Position numbers and translations under genes: made by a program
The notes under the pieces: generated by a model
Told to the model about the DNA's origin: nothing
The model's input: only the letters and a program-made list of their open reading frames with translations
Databases searched by the model: none
In this document: piece after piece, positions 47,701 through 60,160 of the stretch
Layout: every line of letters starts with the position of its first letter
Numbering within the stretch: the stretch's first letter is position 1
DNA from: Burhinus oedicnemus
Lineage: Eukaryota; Chordata; Aves; Charadriiformes; Burhinidae
DNA: 64,000 bases
NCBI GenBank assembly: GCA_008921705.1
Contig: VFFE01007013.1
Coordinates: 832,722 to 896,721, forward strand
Reading direction: 5' to 3'

Positions 47701-50700
47701 CCAAATATGTCACCCATATTCTTTTCCTTACCTGCTGCTTGAGAAGAGTAGTTCTTTCTGGAAAGATATTCAAACTTATTGAAAAAAAAACCAACATAAC
47801 TTTTAGCTGTACAAGAAAAAGCATCTGATTGTACTCGTATCTCAAAGCACTATGTAGGCTGAGTTTTGGTAAAACACATGAAGGTCACCTTAAAATCCCC
47901 ATGCGTCATTTCTACAAAACTGGTTTAAGTGGCAATTATCTATATGCTTCTCTTGGGACAATTTACACCTAAACATTCAAGAATAAGTTTTGAAAATAAT
48001 GTGCCTGGATGCATAATTTTCAATCAACCAGGTTAAATAGGAAAGGTGCCCAGACACATTCCCGGGATAGTGTTACATACCAGGGAGACTCATGGTGGGT
48101 AAAGCTGGTGTTCAAATTGCACGGCATTTTGCTATAGGTTACAGCATAGAAATGCACTCCTGCAAGATCTATAACTAGCAATTCTGACATGGCAGATAAC
48201 AGCATTCAGCTCTAATAACACAAAACAATCCATATGACACAACCAAAAATATTGCTACTAAAACCAGCCAAGTTCTGATCCCAGGAACTCCCCCACAGAG
48301 CTCAATAAATATTGCAAAATAATGGCTGTGGTTATTGAGCAATGGTCTCAATATCCTCGTTACTTGTTTCTGGTAACCCTTTGCTCAAACAGATGTATAT
48401 TTGGAGGATGGAATGGTCTCCAAGTCGTACTAGTGTTTGTACAGAATGAAAAGGTTTTGCTACTGTTATTTGCAATATTTGGTGGGTAGGCCTTTGAAAA
48501 TTCTAACACTTTTAACAAAAACATAATGAAGTTGTGAGCATCTTCAGAGCCCAATGACTTCAACAGAGCTTGAGACTGCCAAAGCCTTCAGAGATTTAAT
48601 CTGGAAAGAAAAACAATAGGCACAAGGCGGTTCGTCGCACACCACAAATACTGAGCAACAGAGCTGAACTGAATAGCATGCAAGCAGTTTTGCAAGACTG
48701 GAGTTTGATTGTTTAGAAGCCATTCAGTTAATATTTTAGGGAAATATACATCAGTTGGAGAATAAAAGAACAGCTATATTTGGGGATAATTGCTCTCACT
48801 CATTGTGTCACTCATCAAGAAAATTAAGACTGACTTTGGCTCAGTAACATTACAGAAATCTGCTGTCATGAAACAAGTACTGAAGAGATTATTGCTGAAC
48901 AATTCAAATAGTCTTCCTGTTAGCCTAGAATAGCCTCAGCAATGCAACATCTCTTTGGAAATACTTATTAACTTTCCTAAAAATAATGGATTTCTACTCT
49001 ATAACAATGTATATTTGATTTACAGTAAAACTGTGGGTATGTATCTATTACTGTACTATTTGCTTTGTCTTATGTTGTTTGCAACCTATAGTATTTATGA
49101 TTTTAAACATTTTTTAATGAAAGCAATTAAAATAGATTTATGCACTTACTTGTATAACACTTTCAACAGTGTGCATCCAGTACCTGACACCTAAAACACA
49201 ACTCACAGGCGTTCAAGTCATTTTCTGCATATTCTGACTTTCCTACTCGTTGTCTCAACAACAGCAAAAAACCCCCCGAAACACCATGAACTGTCTTGGG
49301 CAGAGGCTGGGAAGAGACATTCCTAAACTGTTCATTGTCACCAACCCACTGGCCCTCTCTGCTTTCACTTCAGAGCCCTGCATCATCACCTACAATAGGA
49401 AAGGTAAATGCTATCAGAGAAAATTTGTGGTTTTCAGCCCTTCCAGTTTCCTTTTTTTCTAGGAAAACCATTTACAAAAAGATATCCTGAAGGTCAAAGC
49501 CAGGAGAAACTCATATAGCAGCTACTCTAAGCCAAGACTTTTGGGACTCTTGAGATCTATCCTCTAACTTTCAAAAACTTCATTGCTAAGAGATTTACGT
49601 AGACAATAAGACCACATTTATAAAAAAAATAAAGAAACCTAATGCTTTGGATTGTCAGTTGAGTGTTCTGAAAATAACTGTCCACAGTGGAACAACAACA
49701 CACAACGGACAAAAACAGCCACCCCAAAACACCCTCATCTGCAGTCCCTGACAAAGGGAATGCAATTTTTTTTTTTGCACTAGGTACAGTTTCATTCCAC
49801 ACAAAGCCATCATTAATTTTGTTTTCAAATCACACTAATCATGAAGTTATGCTTTCTTACTTAGCTCACCAGTCTGATGTATGGCATCTTTCTGGTGCTG
49901 CATTAGACAGGAGTGGTGGAACTGCGTTAGTCTAGAGGTCTCTGCTCCCTCATTTAAATCATGATATTTCATTGAGATGAACAGAAACTTTCTGCGTAAG
50001 TGCCTTATTATCCAATACAGTTTTTAACGTGCCCACCACTACCAATGAGTGCTTACAATTCGACACAGACTCTACACCCAGTCTTACCTTTTGTTTTACC
50101 TTCAACTTTATATGCCTGTTATCAGCTGCTAAAATATGGCAAATATCTGCTGCAGCCCTCTCTTACCTTACTGCTCTGCCAGCTTTTTACAGACCTGATT
50201 AAGACAGCAGTGCAGGAGGTAAGGAGAAAGCACAGCAAATGGTGGTGGGGAGGGTGGACCAGAGAGAGCCAGCCAGAAGCTTGAAATGGTGGGGAGAGGG
50301 GGAAATCTACCTTAAAATTTCATTAGATGCTGTTGCAAAAACCTGTGAATGCTCATTGTATCCCACCCAATTATCAAGAATGGAGGAAGGGCAAATGTGC
50401 TCTGTGTGTGTTCCTGAGCCACGTCCCCACAGCACTGACCCAAAGTGAGGGAGGCCTGAGTGATTCGGGTCCCTCAAAAGCTGAAGTGCTGAGCTTATGT
50501 CCCCTTGGCAGCAGCATGCCTCTCATGTTGGTCGTGTATCGAAATCCCAGCAATTCCAGAGGCTTTGGATTTATCACCAACCCTCACACACATTGTTCAG
50601 ACAACATCGCTACAGCTCACAGCCTGCGCATGCCTAGGGATCCCACTGGAAGACTGTGGAGAAGGAAGGAAGAGACAAAAGCAGGAGACGGCTGTTGCGT

Positions 50701-52159
50701 TGCAGAGCTCCAGCTGGTCCCAGAGTTATTATTTTGACCACCACTGGTGGGCCTGACCCTGATGGATATACAGCATTGGATGGAGCTCACTGAAAACTTG
50801 TTTATTCTGGCAGCTCCCTGTTTTTTTTGGAATTGCTTATTGTTATAGCAGGAGTGTCAATTACTTATTTACAAATGTCTGGTACCAATAAACTCTTTGT
50901 TTTTTTACAGTACCGGCTTGCAGCTTGATTTAGAAGTGGTTTGCTGCATGCCAACTTCCTGAAGCAGAGGAAATAATCTTCTAGAGGAAATTAACATTTT
51001 AAGAAGCACAGGGTTGTTTGTTTTTCTTTTTAGGAAAAAAAATATGTAGAAAAAGAGGAGGAAAAATACATAATTAACACAAAAAGATTTCCTGATACAA
51101 ATCTTAGTCTTTTAGTCCTTGGCAAAACTCATACTGTAATTCTCCACTACTATTATCAAAGTTGGCCAAAGGGTAGTCAACAACTCAGAAGTGTTTACCT
51201 GCGTGGCTGCTATGGCATGCATATTCCTGTTTTCTGTTCCTTATAAGCTATTTATTTCTGAGAGTATATTATTCATCAATGTTCACTCAATAGGCTTGCA
51301 AACTTTTTTTAAAATCAACTATTAATCAAACCTTCAATAATTCAGTACAATTTTAAGTGTAGGGCTCACAGATACTGCTTCTTTCCTTGATGACAGTAAT
51401 TTTTAATGGAGCCATTAAGGTATATAGATACATACAAAGTAATGAATTACATGGTTCTGGAATAAATTTGCCAGGAATTTTGGAATGCATCACGTTATGA
51501 ATATAACGACCACCCAAAGCTTTAGAAAAATCCACTTCAAAATTATTTGGGCAATGTCTTTGTCTCACTATCTGAGCAGTTATCGGTATTGTAGCAATGC
51601 TTCCTTAGAACAACAGGTGATAAAAGAAAATCCTCATGTACATACTGTCAAAGAACAGTTAACTCTTCTGTTTCTAATAACATTTAACTCTTCTGAGTTA
51701 AATTCAGAAGAAGGTGATACTGCCTTTCCCAATGCAGCACACTGTTAACTGGCAACATTGTGTTAAGTTTGGAGAACTACTGGATTAAGTTATTAAAACT
51801 TTAATTACTTGAAAGCTAGTGCTCTTTATCCTGGAGCTTCCTTCTAACCTGTGTGGAGATCAATGTTTATGGGAGGAACAGTCTGCAAGTCATAGATATT
51901 ATCCATCAGAAAATCATCAGGATGACTGTAAATAACTGTAAAGCAAGATGCCTTCTGTCTGCTACCATGACGTCCAGTGAAACCTCAAAATGTATCAAAA
52001 CCTATGAAATTATCAGATTAATTTTCATTTCTCTGCACCTCGGGATTTTTAGTTCTGGCATAGTCAGATGTGGAAATGCCAAAATACAATTCTCATAGTA
52101 TCTCCAGCCTGACAACAAATAGAATTTCACAATAATAATTTCCATTGCAGAGTCTGTTT
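47701..52159. other. Non-coding DNA downstream of DKK2
   Basis: No gene seen. It includes an AATAAA at 50887-50892 followed by a T-rich run, which could be a very distal DKK2 poly(A) signal. It also holds small A-rich tracts near 49249-49275 and 51035-51085. The short open frames (up to 136 codons, at 50327-50737) show no protein-family features. Confidence 0.65.
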
Positions 52160-52375
52160 TCATGAGATTTTTTTTCACTATGAGGGTATTGAGGCACTGG
52201 AACATGTTGCCCAGGGAAGCTGTGGGGGCCCCACCCCTGGAAGCGTTCAAGGCAGGTTGGATGACGCTTTGAACAATCTGGTCTAGTAGGAGGTGTCCTT
52301 GCCCACGGCAAGGGGGTTGGAACTAGATGATCTTTAAGGTCCCTTCCAACCTAAACCATTCTATGATTCTATGAT
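52160..52375 (+). mobile_element. CR1 LINE, 5'-truncated 3' end
   Basis: Recognised from the avian CR1 3' end: GAGGCACTGGAACATGTTGCCCAG, then the CTGGAAGCGTTCAAGG region, then GGTTGGAACTAGATGATCTTTAAGGTCCCTTCCAACC, shown here only as landmarks. It ends in CCATTCTATGATTCTATGATT, the octamer-repeat terminus of CR1. Only about 215 bp of the 3' UTR and tail remain, with no reverse transcriptase sequence, so it is a dead-on-arrival copy. Moderate divergence from the consensus I remember suggests an old insertion. Confidence 0.95.
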
Positions 52376-55300
52376 TTGCAGTTCAAAACATTTATTCAAA
52401 AGGTTCAGAAGCTTTGAAGCAGAATCCAGAATTCTTCACGTTTATTCAAGTACCAACTTTCAAACATTTTGAGATTCACTTATTAAAAGCTTTTGTAAAA
52501 ATGTATGGTTATGCAATTGCAATTACATACCATATTGTGCAATGCACAGAATAAATACATCTTCAAAAACCAGAAGAAATCAAATGAAGAAATTTTACCT
52601 CTAAAGTTTAATGCTGAAGACTAAAAGTCATCCACAACAGAGTGCAATCATTTAGCACTCTTATTGTACAGGGACTATCTTAATGATTCAAACTAAAATA
52701 CCTAAGTGCTCTAGTACAACTCACCTGAAAGCTTGAGTGACACCAAGACTATGATATTGTCATCAGGGTACACATTGCACTGTTGTATACTTTTCAGCAT
52801 TTACAGCAATAGGATTTCACCCTGGGTGCATTGTGATAATTATTTATTGAAAATAAGTGGATATAAACAGAGAATTCCCATCACGATGACATAAAACTGG
52901 CTATATAATTTATGTATTGACGGTTGTTATCACCATTGGTGACACAGGCTCTCTGAATAAGGAAACAGGAAGACATTCATCTGAAGAAATCTTGCTTTGC
53001 ATGTAAACGTTTTAACAAACGATGGAATTACTTAAGTTGCATCTTACCTTCAATAAGGGTAACTTCCCTCATGTTGTCTTCCCCATCTGAACAAAGCGGT
53101 TCATTTGTGCATGACCAAACATGTATTTAATGAGCTCCTCACCTGTGTTGTCAGAGTGTCCTAGAAACAACACAGGAAATAAGTTTTCATCCAAGAGTTC
53201 AAATCTAATTTTATTTTTGGTTATTAATTCACATTTCTGCCTTTTAAAAAAAATAGACTGCTAGAATTTGCAGACTTTTTCAGGAATATTCCAACTCTAC
53301 CTGCCCAATTGCAGAATTCAAACCAAAGTAATTCCATGAAATGTAGAATAAAGCAGAACTGAACAGTTGTTTCTGATATCGACTGAGCACTAACAAATCG
53401 AGTAGACAAACTGTCAAGGAAATGTGAGATCAACTTCTTAATGGCTTGAAATAAATGTTAAAATTTCTTAAAATTTAAATGTTAAAATTTCCTAAAATTC
53501 CTAAATGTCAAAAATTTCCTAAAAGTATTTCCTAAAATACGTCTCTGAAACATAAATGTTTTGAGTATGTAGAGGCTGATTTACCAATGATCCAATAGGT
53601 AGAAAGTCCTATAGACATCAGCGGCAGCAGCTGAGGTGCAGCACTTCAGGAATGTTTTCAAATGTCCTTGTGTCACCATGTGGCACAGGTCACCTTTCCT
53701 GAAAAATCAAAGCTAAACCAGAAAACACTCAAAGAACTGAAAAGACTTCAGAGATCAGCAGTAACAGCATTGCAGGAATGTAAAACAATTGCAGGAAAAG
53801 ATTCCCGGAGGAGAATAAGGAACAGGAATAAGAATAAAGAATAAGGTTATGGGGTCAAGGGTTTATTGACTATTTTAGAAAGAAAATTACAGTAAAGATG
53901 ATGATGAAGTGCTATAAAGTAATGAGAGGTTGAGAGAAGGTAATCTGATGCAGTAATTTAAAATTCTTCATGTCATCATAACACTCCTGTGCATTGTAAG
54001 CTACTGTATTTTACCCACTTAGCCCTTTTAAACAGTTGTGAACCCTTTCCTAAAGCACCACTTGCACATGATGTCAAATAATATTTCCCTCAAAGTCATC
54101 TCAGTTTGAAGTCACCAAGAGAGGAGGTGGCTTGTTTCATATTTAAATACATCTTGCTTATCCCCCATTTGTTTTGATCTGGATTTTTTTTTTTTCTGTT
54201 GGATGAAAGAGACATCTAGTACCTACTAATTTCTCCACATCAAGCTACATCTACACTGAAAGCCACTCACATTTCAGTCTCCTTATCAGCCTTTGTATCA
54301 TGGTCCTTTTTGCTGAAAGCACGTTAGCATTACAGAATAGCCGAAGAGAGGTAGCAGGAGGTTTTTGACAGCTGTACTGGGGACATCTGAGGCTTTTGCA
54401 TCTAGGGAAATCGGTGAAACTGTTTGGGATTTTGGGACAAGCATGGTAACTGCTAAAGTGATCAGCAGTTAAATGCTCATATCAGCTTTGTCGACATTTA
54501 AATTAGTACCTGTGGAGACACTCAAACAAATACTGTAGTTTAAAGCTCATCAGAACAGCTGATGGGAACAGCTGTGGAAAAGGCTTTCTTATTATTTTCA
54601 TTTACTGCTTCCGTTTGGGGGCAGAAAACATTTTTGATCATGGATTTTTATGTTTGGTCAGCTCTGGATAAAAATATATTTTATACTTACAAAGTGTTCA
54701 TTATCAGTGCTGCATCTTTTTTGGAAAAAATAATACTGCAACCTTGATATTTAGAAAATTTCCTCAAGTCATAGCAAGAACTGTAGACTCCAGCCCTCCC
54801 TGTCTAAGCTCCCAACACAGAAATGGTTTCCAGTTCTTAAGAGGGTAACACGGGCAATGGAAAATGGAGTCTAACTTTCCTTCTGTTTGGTACAAGGGCC
54901 AGAAAATACATTGTCTCTCGAAACAATAGTTTTGAATATCCCTGGGAACTCGAAGTTTCTTACATTTTTAAAATTGCTATTTTTAATGCTTTAAAAATGC
55001 ATAGGTACTTAATAAGGGATTGTGGGAGACCTCGGCTGGTCCGAGGGATTGGAATGCAAGTTTAACATTGACCTTGAGCAGATACCTGTGTACCCTTGAA
55101 GAGACTGGGGGGTCTATCACTGTGCATAATTTAAGCTTCCCATAGCTAACCCTGTCATAGTGCAGTTTTTGTACCCCTCTAATCAAGACTTCACACGCTG
55201 CCTCTCATTGCGTCTGGTTCTTGTTCTCTACTCTTCATACCTCCAGAAGAGTACAGGGCTGCCTTGGGCCCTGAGGGACACCTCTCACACCCTCCTAAGC

Positions 55301-55538
55301 ATCTCTCCCTCCCTCTGGCTCTGGCACCCTGCCTGATGATGCCTCCCTCATTGACTGCTCGTTTAATTTTCAACCAGAGTTTTCACTCAGATTAACCCTT
55401 TGTTTCTGGAAGAGACTCCCTGTAAATAACCAGGACACCCACAAGTGTCTTTGACAGCATCTGAACCACCAGCATGGACCTGTTGTCTTGTTTTACCCAT
55501 TCCTCCATCCCAGTCTGCAGACATCTGTCTGTATTTGA
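52376..55538. other. Intergenic DNA with no gene
   Basis: AT-rich unique-looking sequence. The only structured feature is the short tandem-like repeat at 53450-53540. No gene or RNA was recognised. Confidence 0.7.
53450..53540 (+). repeat. Imperfect tandem repeat (AAATGTTAAAATTTCCT-like units)
   Basis: Four to five degenerate units of roughly 17-24 bp sharing AAATGT and AAAATTTCCTAAAA words. It looks like local AT-rich slippage and has no coding potential. Confidence 0.75.
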
Positions 55539-55640
55539 AGTCTAAACTCTTTGGGGCTGGGACAGACTTTTTTGTTCTGTATTCATTCGGCACTTAGCAC
55601 AAGAGCATCCTAGTTCACAGCTAAAGGCCTACTATCTTTG
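55539..55640 (+). repeat. Relic of an ancient amniote interspersed repeat
   Basis: The block CTAAACTCTTTGGGG..GGGACAG..TTTTTGTTCTGTATT..GGCACTTAGCACAA matches the old 3' tail remembered from reptile, bird and mammal genomes (TGTAAACTCTTTGGGGCAGGG ... TTGTACAGCACCTAGCACAA, CR1/L3- or MIR-like). The family name is not certain. The copy is degraded and non-coding. Confidence 0.55.
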
Positions 55641-58600
55641 GAAACACAAACATCAGGTGGGATTATTCTGCTAGTGATTCCTAAAGCAAAATGAAACCAC
55701 AGCACTGTCCTGCCTCACACTACAACAGTTTTCAACTTCTGGCCCATGAAACCCCCATGTTCAGAGAGCTTAAGCTAGAAAGCACACCTGTTGTCACTAA
55801 GTTGGAAAAAAATGAGGAGTTTGCAAATCAAAAAGAGGCTAGAAAAATACTGTGCTAAACCAAGAGAGAAAACCCTCATACTCTGCATACAGGCTCTGGG
55901 AAGTTATTCCATCTTTTCAGCAAGAATGTGAAACAAGCTGCAAATGCAAGCAAGCTGATAGTAGTGCTTCAATGTCTTCTCCCAGACAGGTACAGCTGCT
56001 GTTTCTGTGGCTGTACGTTTCCATCTATGACAACAAAACTTTAAAGTGTGTTTGCCATCACACTTGGTATCATGCTAGCTGCAGAAACTCTTATTATCTG
56101 CTCTTCCCATTCCATGAAAAACATATAACTTTGCTACACTGAGATTACAAACTGCTCCTAAAGCGATGCGGTAAATTAAATTCCATTTCCCAGATGGGCA
56201 AGACAAACAAGCAGTAGAGGGACCTTCCAGTTAGCCTTTTGCCTTTTTTTTTTTTTTAATAAATGATGCGTGACAGTCATATGCTAAACTCATTTGTCAA
56301 TCTTATTTTTTTATCTATTGCCTGGAAAATGCAGCAACCTAACCCTGGACTGATGGAAGGGAGAATTTGGGGCTGTGAATTAAAAACAGCCTGCTATGGG
56401 GAGTGAGGACAGGTGCAGGCTTTGGCCCAGCTAAGGCGGTGGAGGAGTTCATTGTGAGAAGGGTCTGGACAGGACCATTAATTAGGAAGGGAGGGAAGAA
56501 AAGGGCACTTTGTCAAGCCAATTTTAAAGCCCATGACTTTTCACGTGAAGCACCCTGTTCCAAGTCCAGTCATGACCAAGGGGACTCCAGCTTGTTCTGA
56601 TGATGTGATGGTAAAATGCTCTGCAGACACTGTGGTTGGTGGTCTTGGACCTATTCCCGGAGAAGTAGAGTTCGCAGCTCAGCTCAGCTTTGGTCCAACT
56701 GGCAATCCTTGTTTTGTTATAACGAGGCCTGAGTTGGAAATAAGCTGGAGAGGCACATTCTTTCTTTCCTCCTGACAGGTGCCTCTCCAAGGAGTTGCTT
56801 GCACACTGACGTGGCTACGTGAGTTGGACCATAGACATCAGCGCAAGTCCCACCATGCTGAGCAAGGTGACAGCCTGGCCACTGCACAGCCTACAAGGAG
56901 GAGTCTCCTCAGGAAAGGAAGAGGCCGTGCGCACCTGTGGTTTTACGACAAACTCCATCGAGGCCCCCAGGAGCACGGTGCATCCCACGTGGAAAGGCAG
57001 AGTGATTTCATTCATAGCCAACGCAAGGCAGCCCTCAAGAAGACATGATGGATAAGCTGAGTGGTAGAGTCCAGCAGAGCTGTTCATTTCTCCTGGGGGG
57101 AGAAGAGCAAGCACCTGCCATATTTAGAAGAGGTTGTGGACGTGTGTCTCCCTGCTTAGACAAAGGGACAACTCTGACACCGACAGATCCATACGGGTGG
57201 GATTCTGCATAAGCCCATGGAGGCTGGGCACATCGGGCCCTGTTGACTGATGCCATGACATCTATTTGGTGCCTTGCATGCCAGGCCAATTCATGTGGTT
57301 ATTAAGGGCCATTCATCTACCAACTCAGGAAAAGGAAATAAGTCAAAATAAGCTTTGTAATACAGGAACTCATTACATTATATGAAATACAATGAGATCT
57401 AAAGGAAGCCAATACTTGCCACCCATAAATTATGTGAACACTATATAGCTTTTGACCATAAATGGATGCCAGCCTTCAAAAAGGCAAGCTGGACACGAAA
57501 TCATCTTTTATATATGACTGTCATGCTTTTTTTTTTCTAAGTAGAAGAACTTCCCTCCCTTCTTCCTAACGCTATCAGTCTTTCCTTTACCGGCAAATAC
57601 TAAACCATTGAAACCAGAGAAGTCTCACTGAACTATCACATCACTCCTTCCACTGAAGGGGCAAGATTTCTGCTCAGGGTAAGTTTCTTGGATCTTTTTC
57701 CTTGAAGTTGCTTCATTTTTAGTTTTTGGAAAGTTGCTTTGCCTCAGAACATTTTTTTCCCTGCTGTTTGGTTGATTTTGCAGTGGAAAGGGAAGGGGTG
57801 TTTAGACTCACGAACTCGGAAGGTTGATGCTGGGGTGGAAGGGCCTTTCAGGTATTTTCTAGGAAGCCAGACTACATCTGCCCACTGGCTTTTGTTTCCT
57901 GGTATTTACTGACCAAATCTGGAGCTCTGGGAGAAACGCTGGACTCAGCTATGCTTGGGTGGTAACAGGAGACTGAGGTTTTACATATTATCCTTTACCT
58001 ATTCCTGAGTTTACAAAACTTACCCTTTTTAAGGGCATTTAGCAGAAGTCTGTCAGAGGAATGCAAGGTCAATGACTCATAACAGAGTTTATCTGGAAGC
58101 ATCCCTTACTCTTTGCAGCCAAGCTGTATGTCTATTACCTTCACCGTCTTCAAAACAATCCTAAAAGCACAGAGGGACAAAAGGTACAGTTCATTTCAAA
58201 TCCTAAGGTAATTCACCCAGTTCTCAAGATAAAAATATCATGTCAGAAATAACTTTTTTTTTAATCAGCTATACTGTTTATATGATCACATGTTCATATG
58301 TCTGTTTATATCATGCTTTCCACTGAAAAACCTAAAATCCACTTTCCCTTTTTTATTTGCTTCTGTTAACAAGCCCAATTCCCTCAAAAATAAAAGCTCT
58401 TAAGGACCATGCTTCTATGTAATTTAAACAATTTTCAACTGCTTTTGAAAATTTTCAAACACTGAAATCGTACTTCTAACAAAAAAGTATAGTTCTACTT
58501 GTATCAGTTTTGTCCCTTAGAGCCCTTTTCATTGTTTTACAAATGCATCTAAGATAGGAAAGCCAAGAACAAATTTCAAAAATTTTTATTTAGTGACACA

Positions 58601-60039
58601 AATTGTGAAACGACATTTTGGAATTGGTTTTGACTGGTGAAGGGAGGCAAGGGAAAGACAGCCACTTTAACATAATATATGAAATACATTAAAAAGTTTT
58701 TGGAATATACTAGGCAATGCACAGGAGGAAGAAAGATCTTTATGCTACTTAGCTGTTCTCAAGCAGGGCATGTTCTTAGTCAGAGTCTAGAAATAAAGAT
58801 CCAACAATCTAATATCCATATTTTGAACTTAATAAAAAATCTTCAGCATTTAAATGAATTTAACCTTATATATCAAATATCAAGGGCTATATTTCTACTG
58901 TATTTTTTCCTATATATGCAGGAAGTTGAACTAATCTTCTTGCCTCTGAATGAGATTACATTAAAGTAGCTATAATGATTTAACTGAATTTACAATGCTA
59001 GGAAAATAAACAAACTTCCCAGTATTCTTTTTTACATGCTAAGTTCTTGGCAGAGATAAAACAATTTAACAATATCTATTCAGAAGCCCTAGGCTGCCAG
59101 TTCTGAAATGAGGGTACTTTTGATTTGTCATTTGACTGAGATGTCTAATGAGGACAAACCAAGGGAGATTTTTAAAGGTGCTGACTTTTTAGCAATTTTC
59201 CTGGCTTTTGAGTTGAACTTTTCAACAATTTTCATTAAATAAATTCTTTTCTGACTGCTGTAATTGTTACGTTGCTGTTGCGACACTTTTACCTGTCACA
59301 TCTTTAGCAGACATACTTTCAGAATTGCAGTTTGAATTGAAATCCTATCAATAAACTTCTAATACACTGGGTATAAAAAGAGTCCGTTTACTTTTGCAAC
59401 ACTTATAAATCCTGCATACCATGCCACACTTTTTACTCAAGTGCAAGATACTTTCTGTACACCTAAAAGCCTCGAACTTTCTCACTCCAGCTGTGAGAAC
59501 AGCTGCTTGAGGTTCAGCCTGGAGGAAAGGAGAGGGTGGGAGTCCCGGCTGCCGCAGCCTGTTCCCGTGCCCCGCAGCATGCCATGCCAGGGGCTTGGAC
59601 AACCCACTGTCAAAGGCAATGCGTGTGCCACAGAGGTGATCTCCTGACTCAAGCCACACGAGTTTTGCAAAAGAAACTGCAAGGAGGCAACAACCAGGCA
59701 TTGAAGCCAGCAGAGCAGCTGTAGAAAAAGCTAAAGCAGAAACTGCTGATACCGAAAAGTATTTTCTCGATTCTGACTGGACCTAAACGGCCCTTGACAA
59801 CTGGCTGCTTGATCCAAGCTTGTTCCACTCTCATCTCAGTCCCTTCACCTCTGCTGTGCTCCACAGCTGCCCTTCTTGTCTTCCTCTCCTCCCCTATTGT
59901 TTCCCACAAATCTCCTCTCTTTTCCCTGTCTTTCTAATCCTTGAATAACATTCCCTTGCCAAAAAGGGAGAATTAACATGTAATTTATCATCACAACATT
60001 GACAGCTATTTACTACCCCTCTCCCTTCCCTTCCCATTT
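55641..60039. other. Intergenic DNA with no gene
   Basis: A somewhat GC-richer patch at about 56400-57290 creates several overlapping frames on both strands, none with family features. The remainder is AT-rich unique-looking DNA with short T-runs. Confidence 0.65.
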
Positions 60040-60160
60040 TGTCTATTTATATCCTATCTCTCCGAGGCAGGGAGATTGTCTCTTACCCTACCATTTGTAC
60101 AGTGTCCAGCAAACTGCGCCTGGCTTTGGTTGGTCTCTCATAAATAACACAGTCAGGGAA
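60040..60160 (+). repeat. Second relic of the same ancient amniote repeat family
   Basis: GAGGCAGGGAGATTGTCTCTTACC, then TTTGTACAGTGTCCAGCAAA and TGGCTTTGGTTGG, keep the order and spacing of the family tail (GGGGCAGGG..TGTCTCTTACT..TTTGTACAGTGCCTAGCACAA..TTGGTTGGGGC, from memory). It has the same orientation as the copy at 55539. Heavily diverged. Confidence 0.55.

Noticed and set aside
50327..50737. 136-codon frame downstream of DKK2
   Set aside because: No recognisable features; overlapping frames on both strands are open, as expected for chance in a GC-richer patch.
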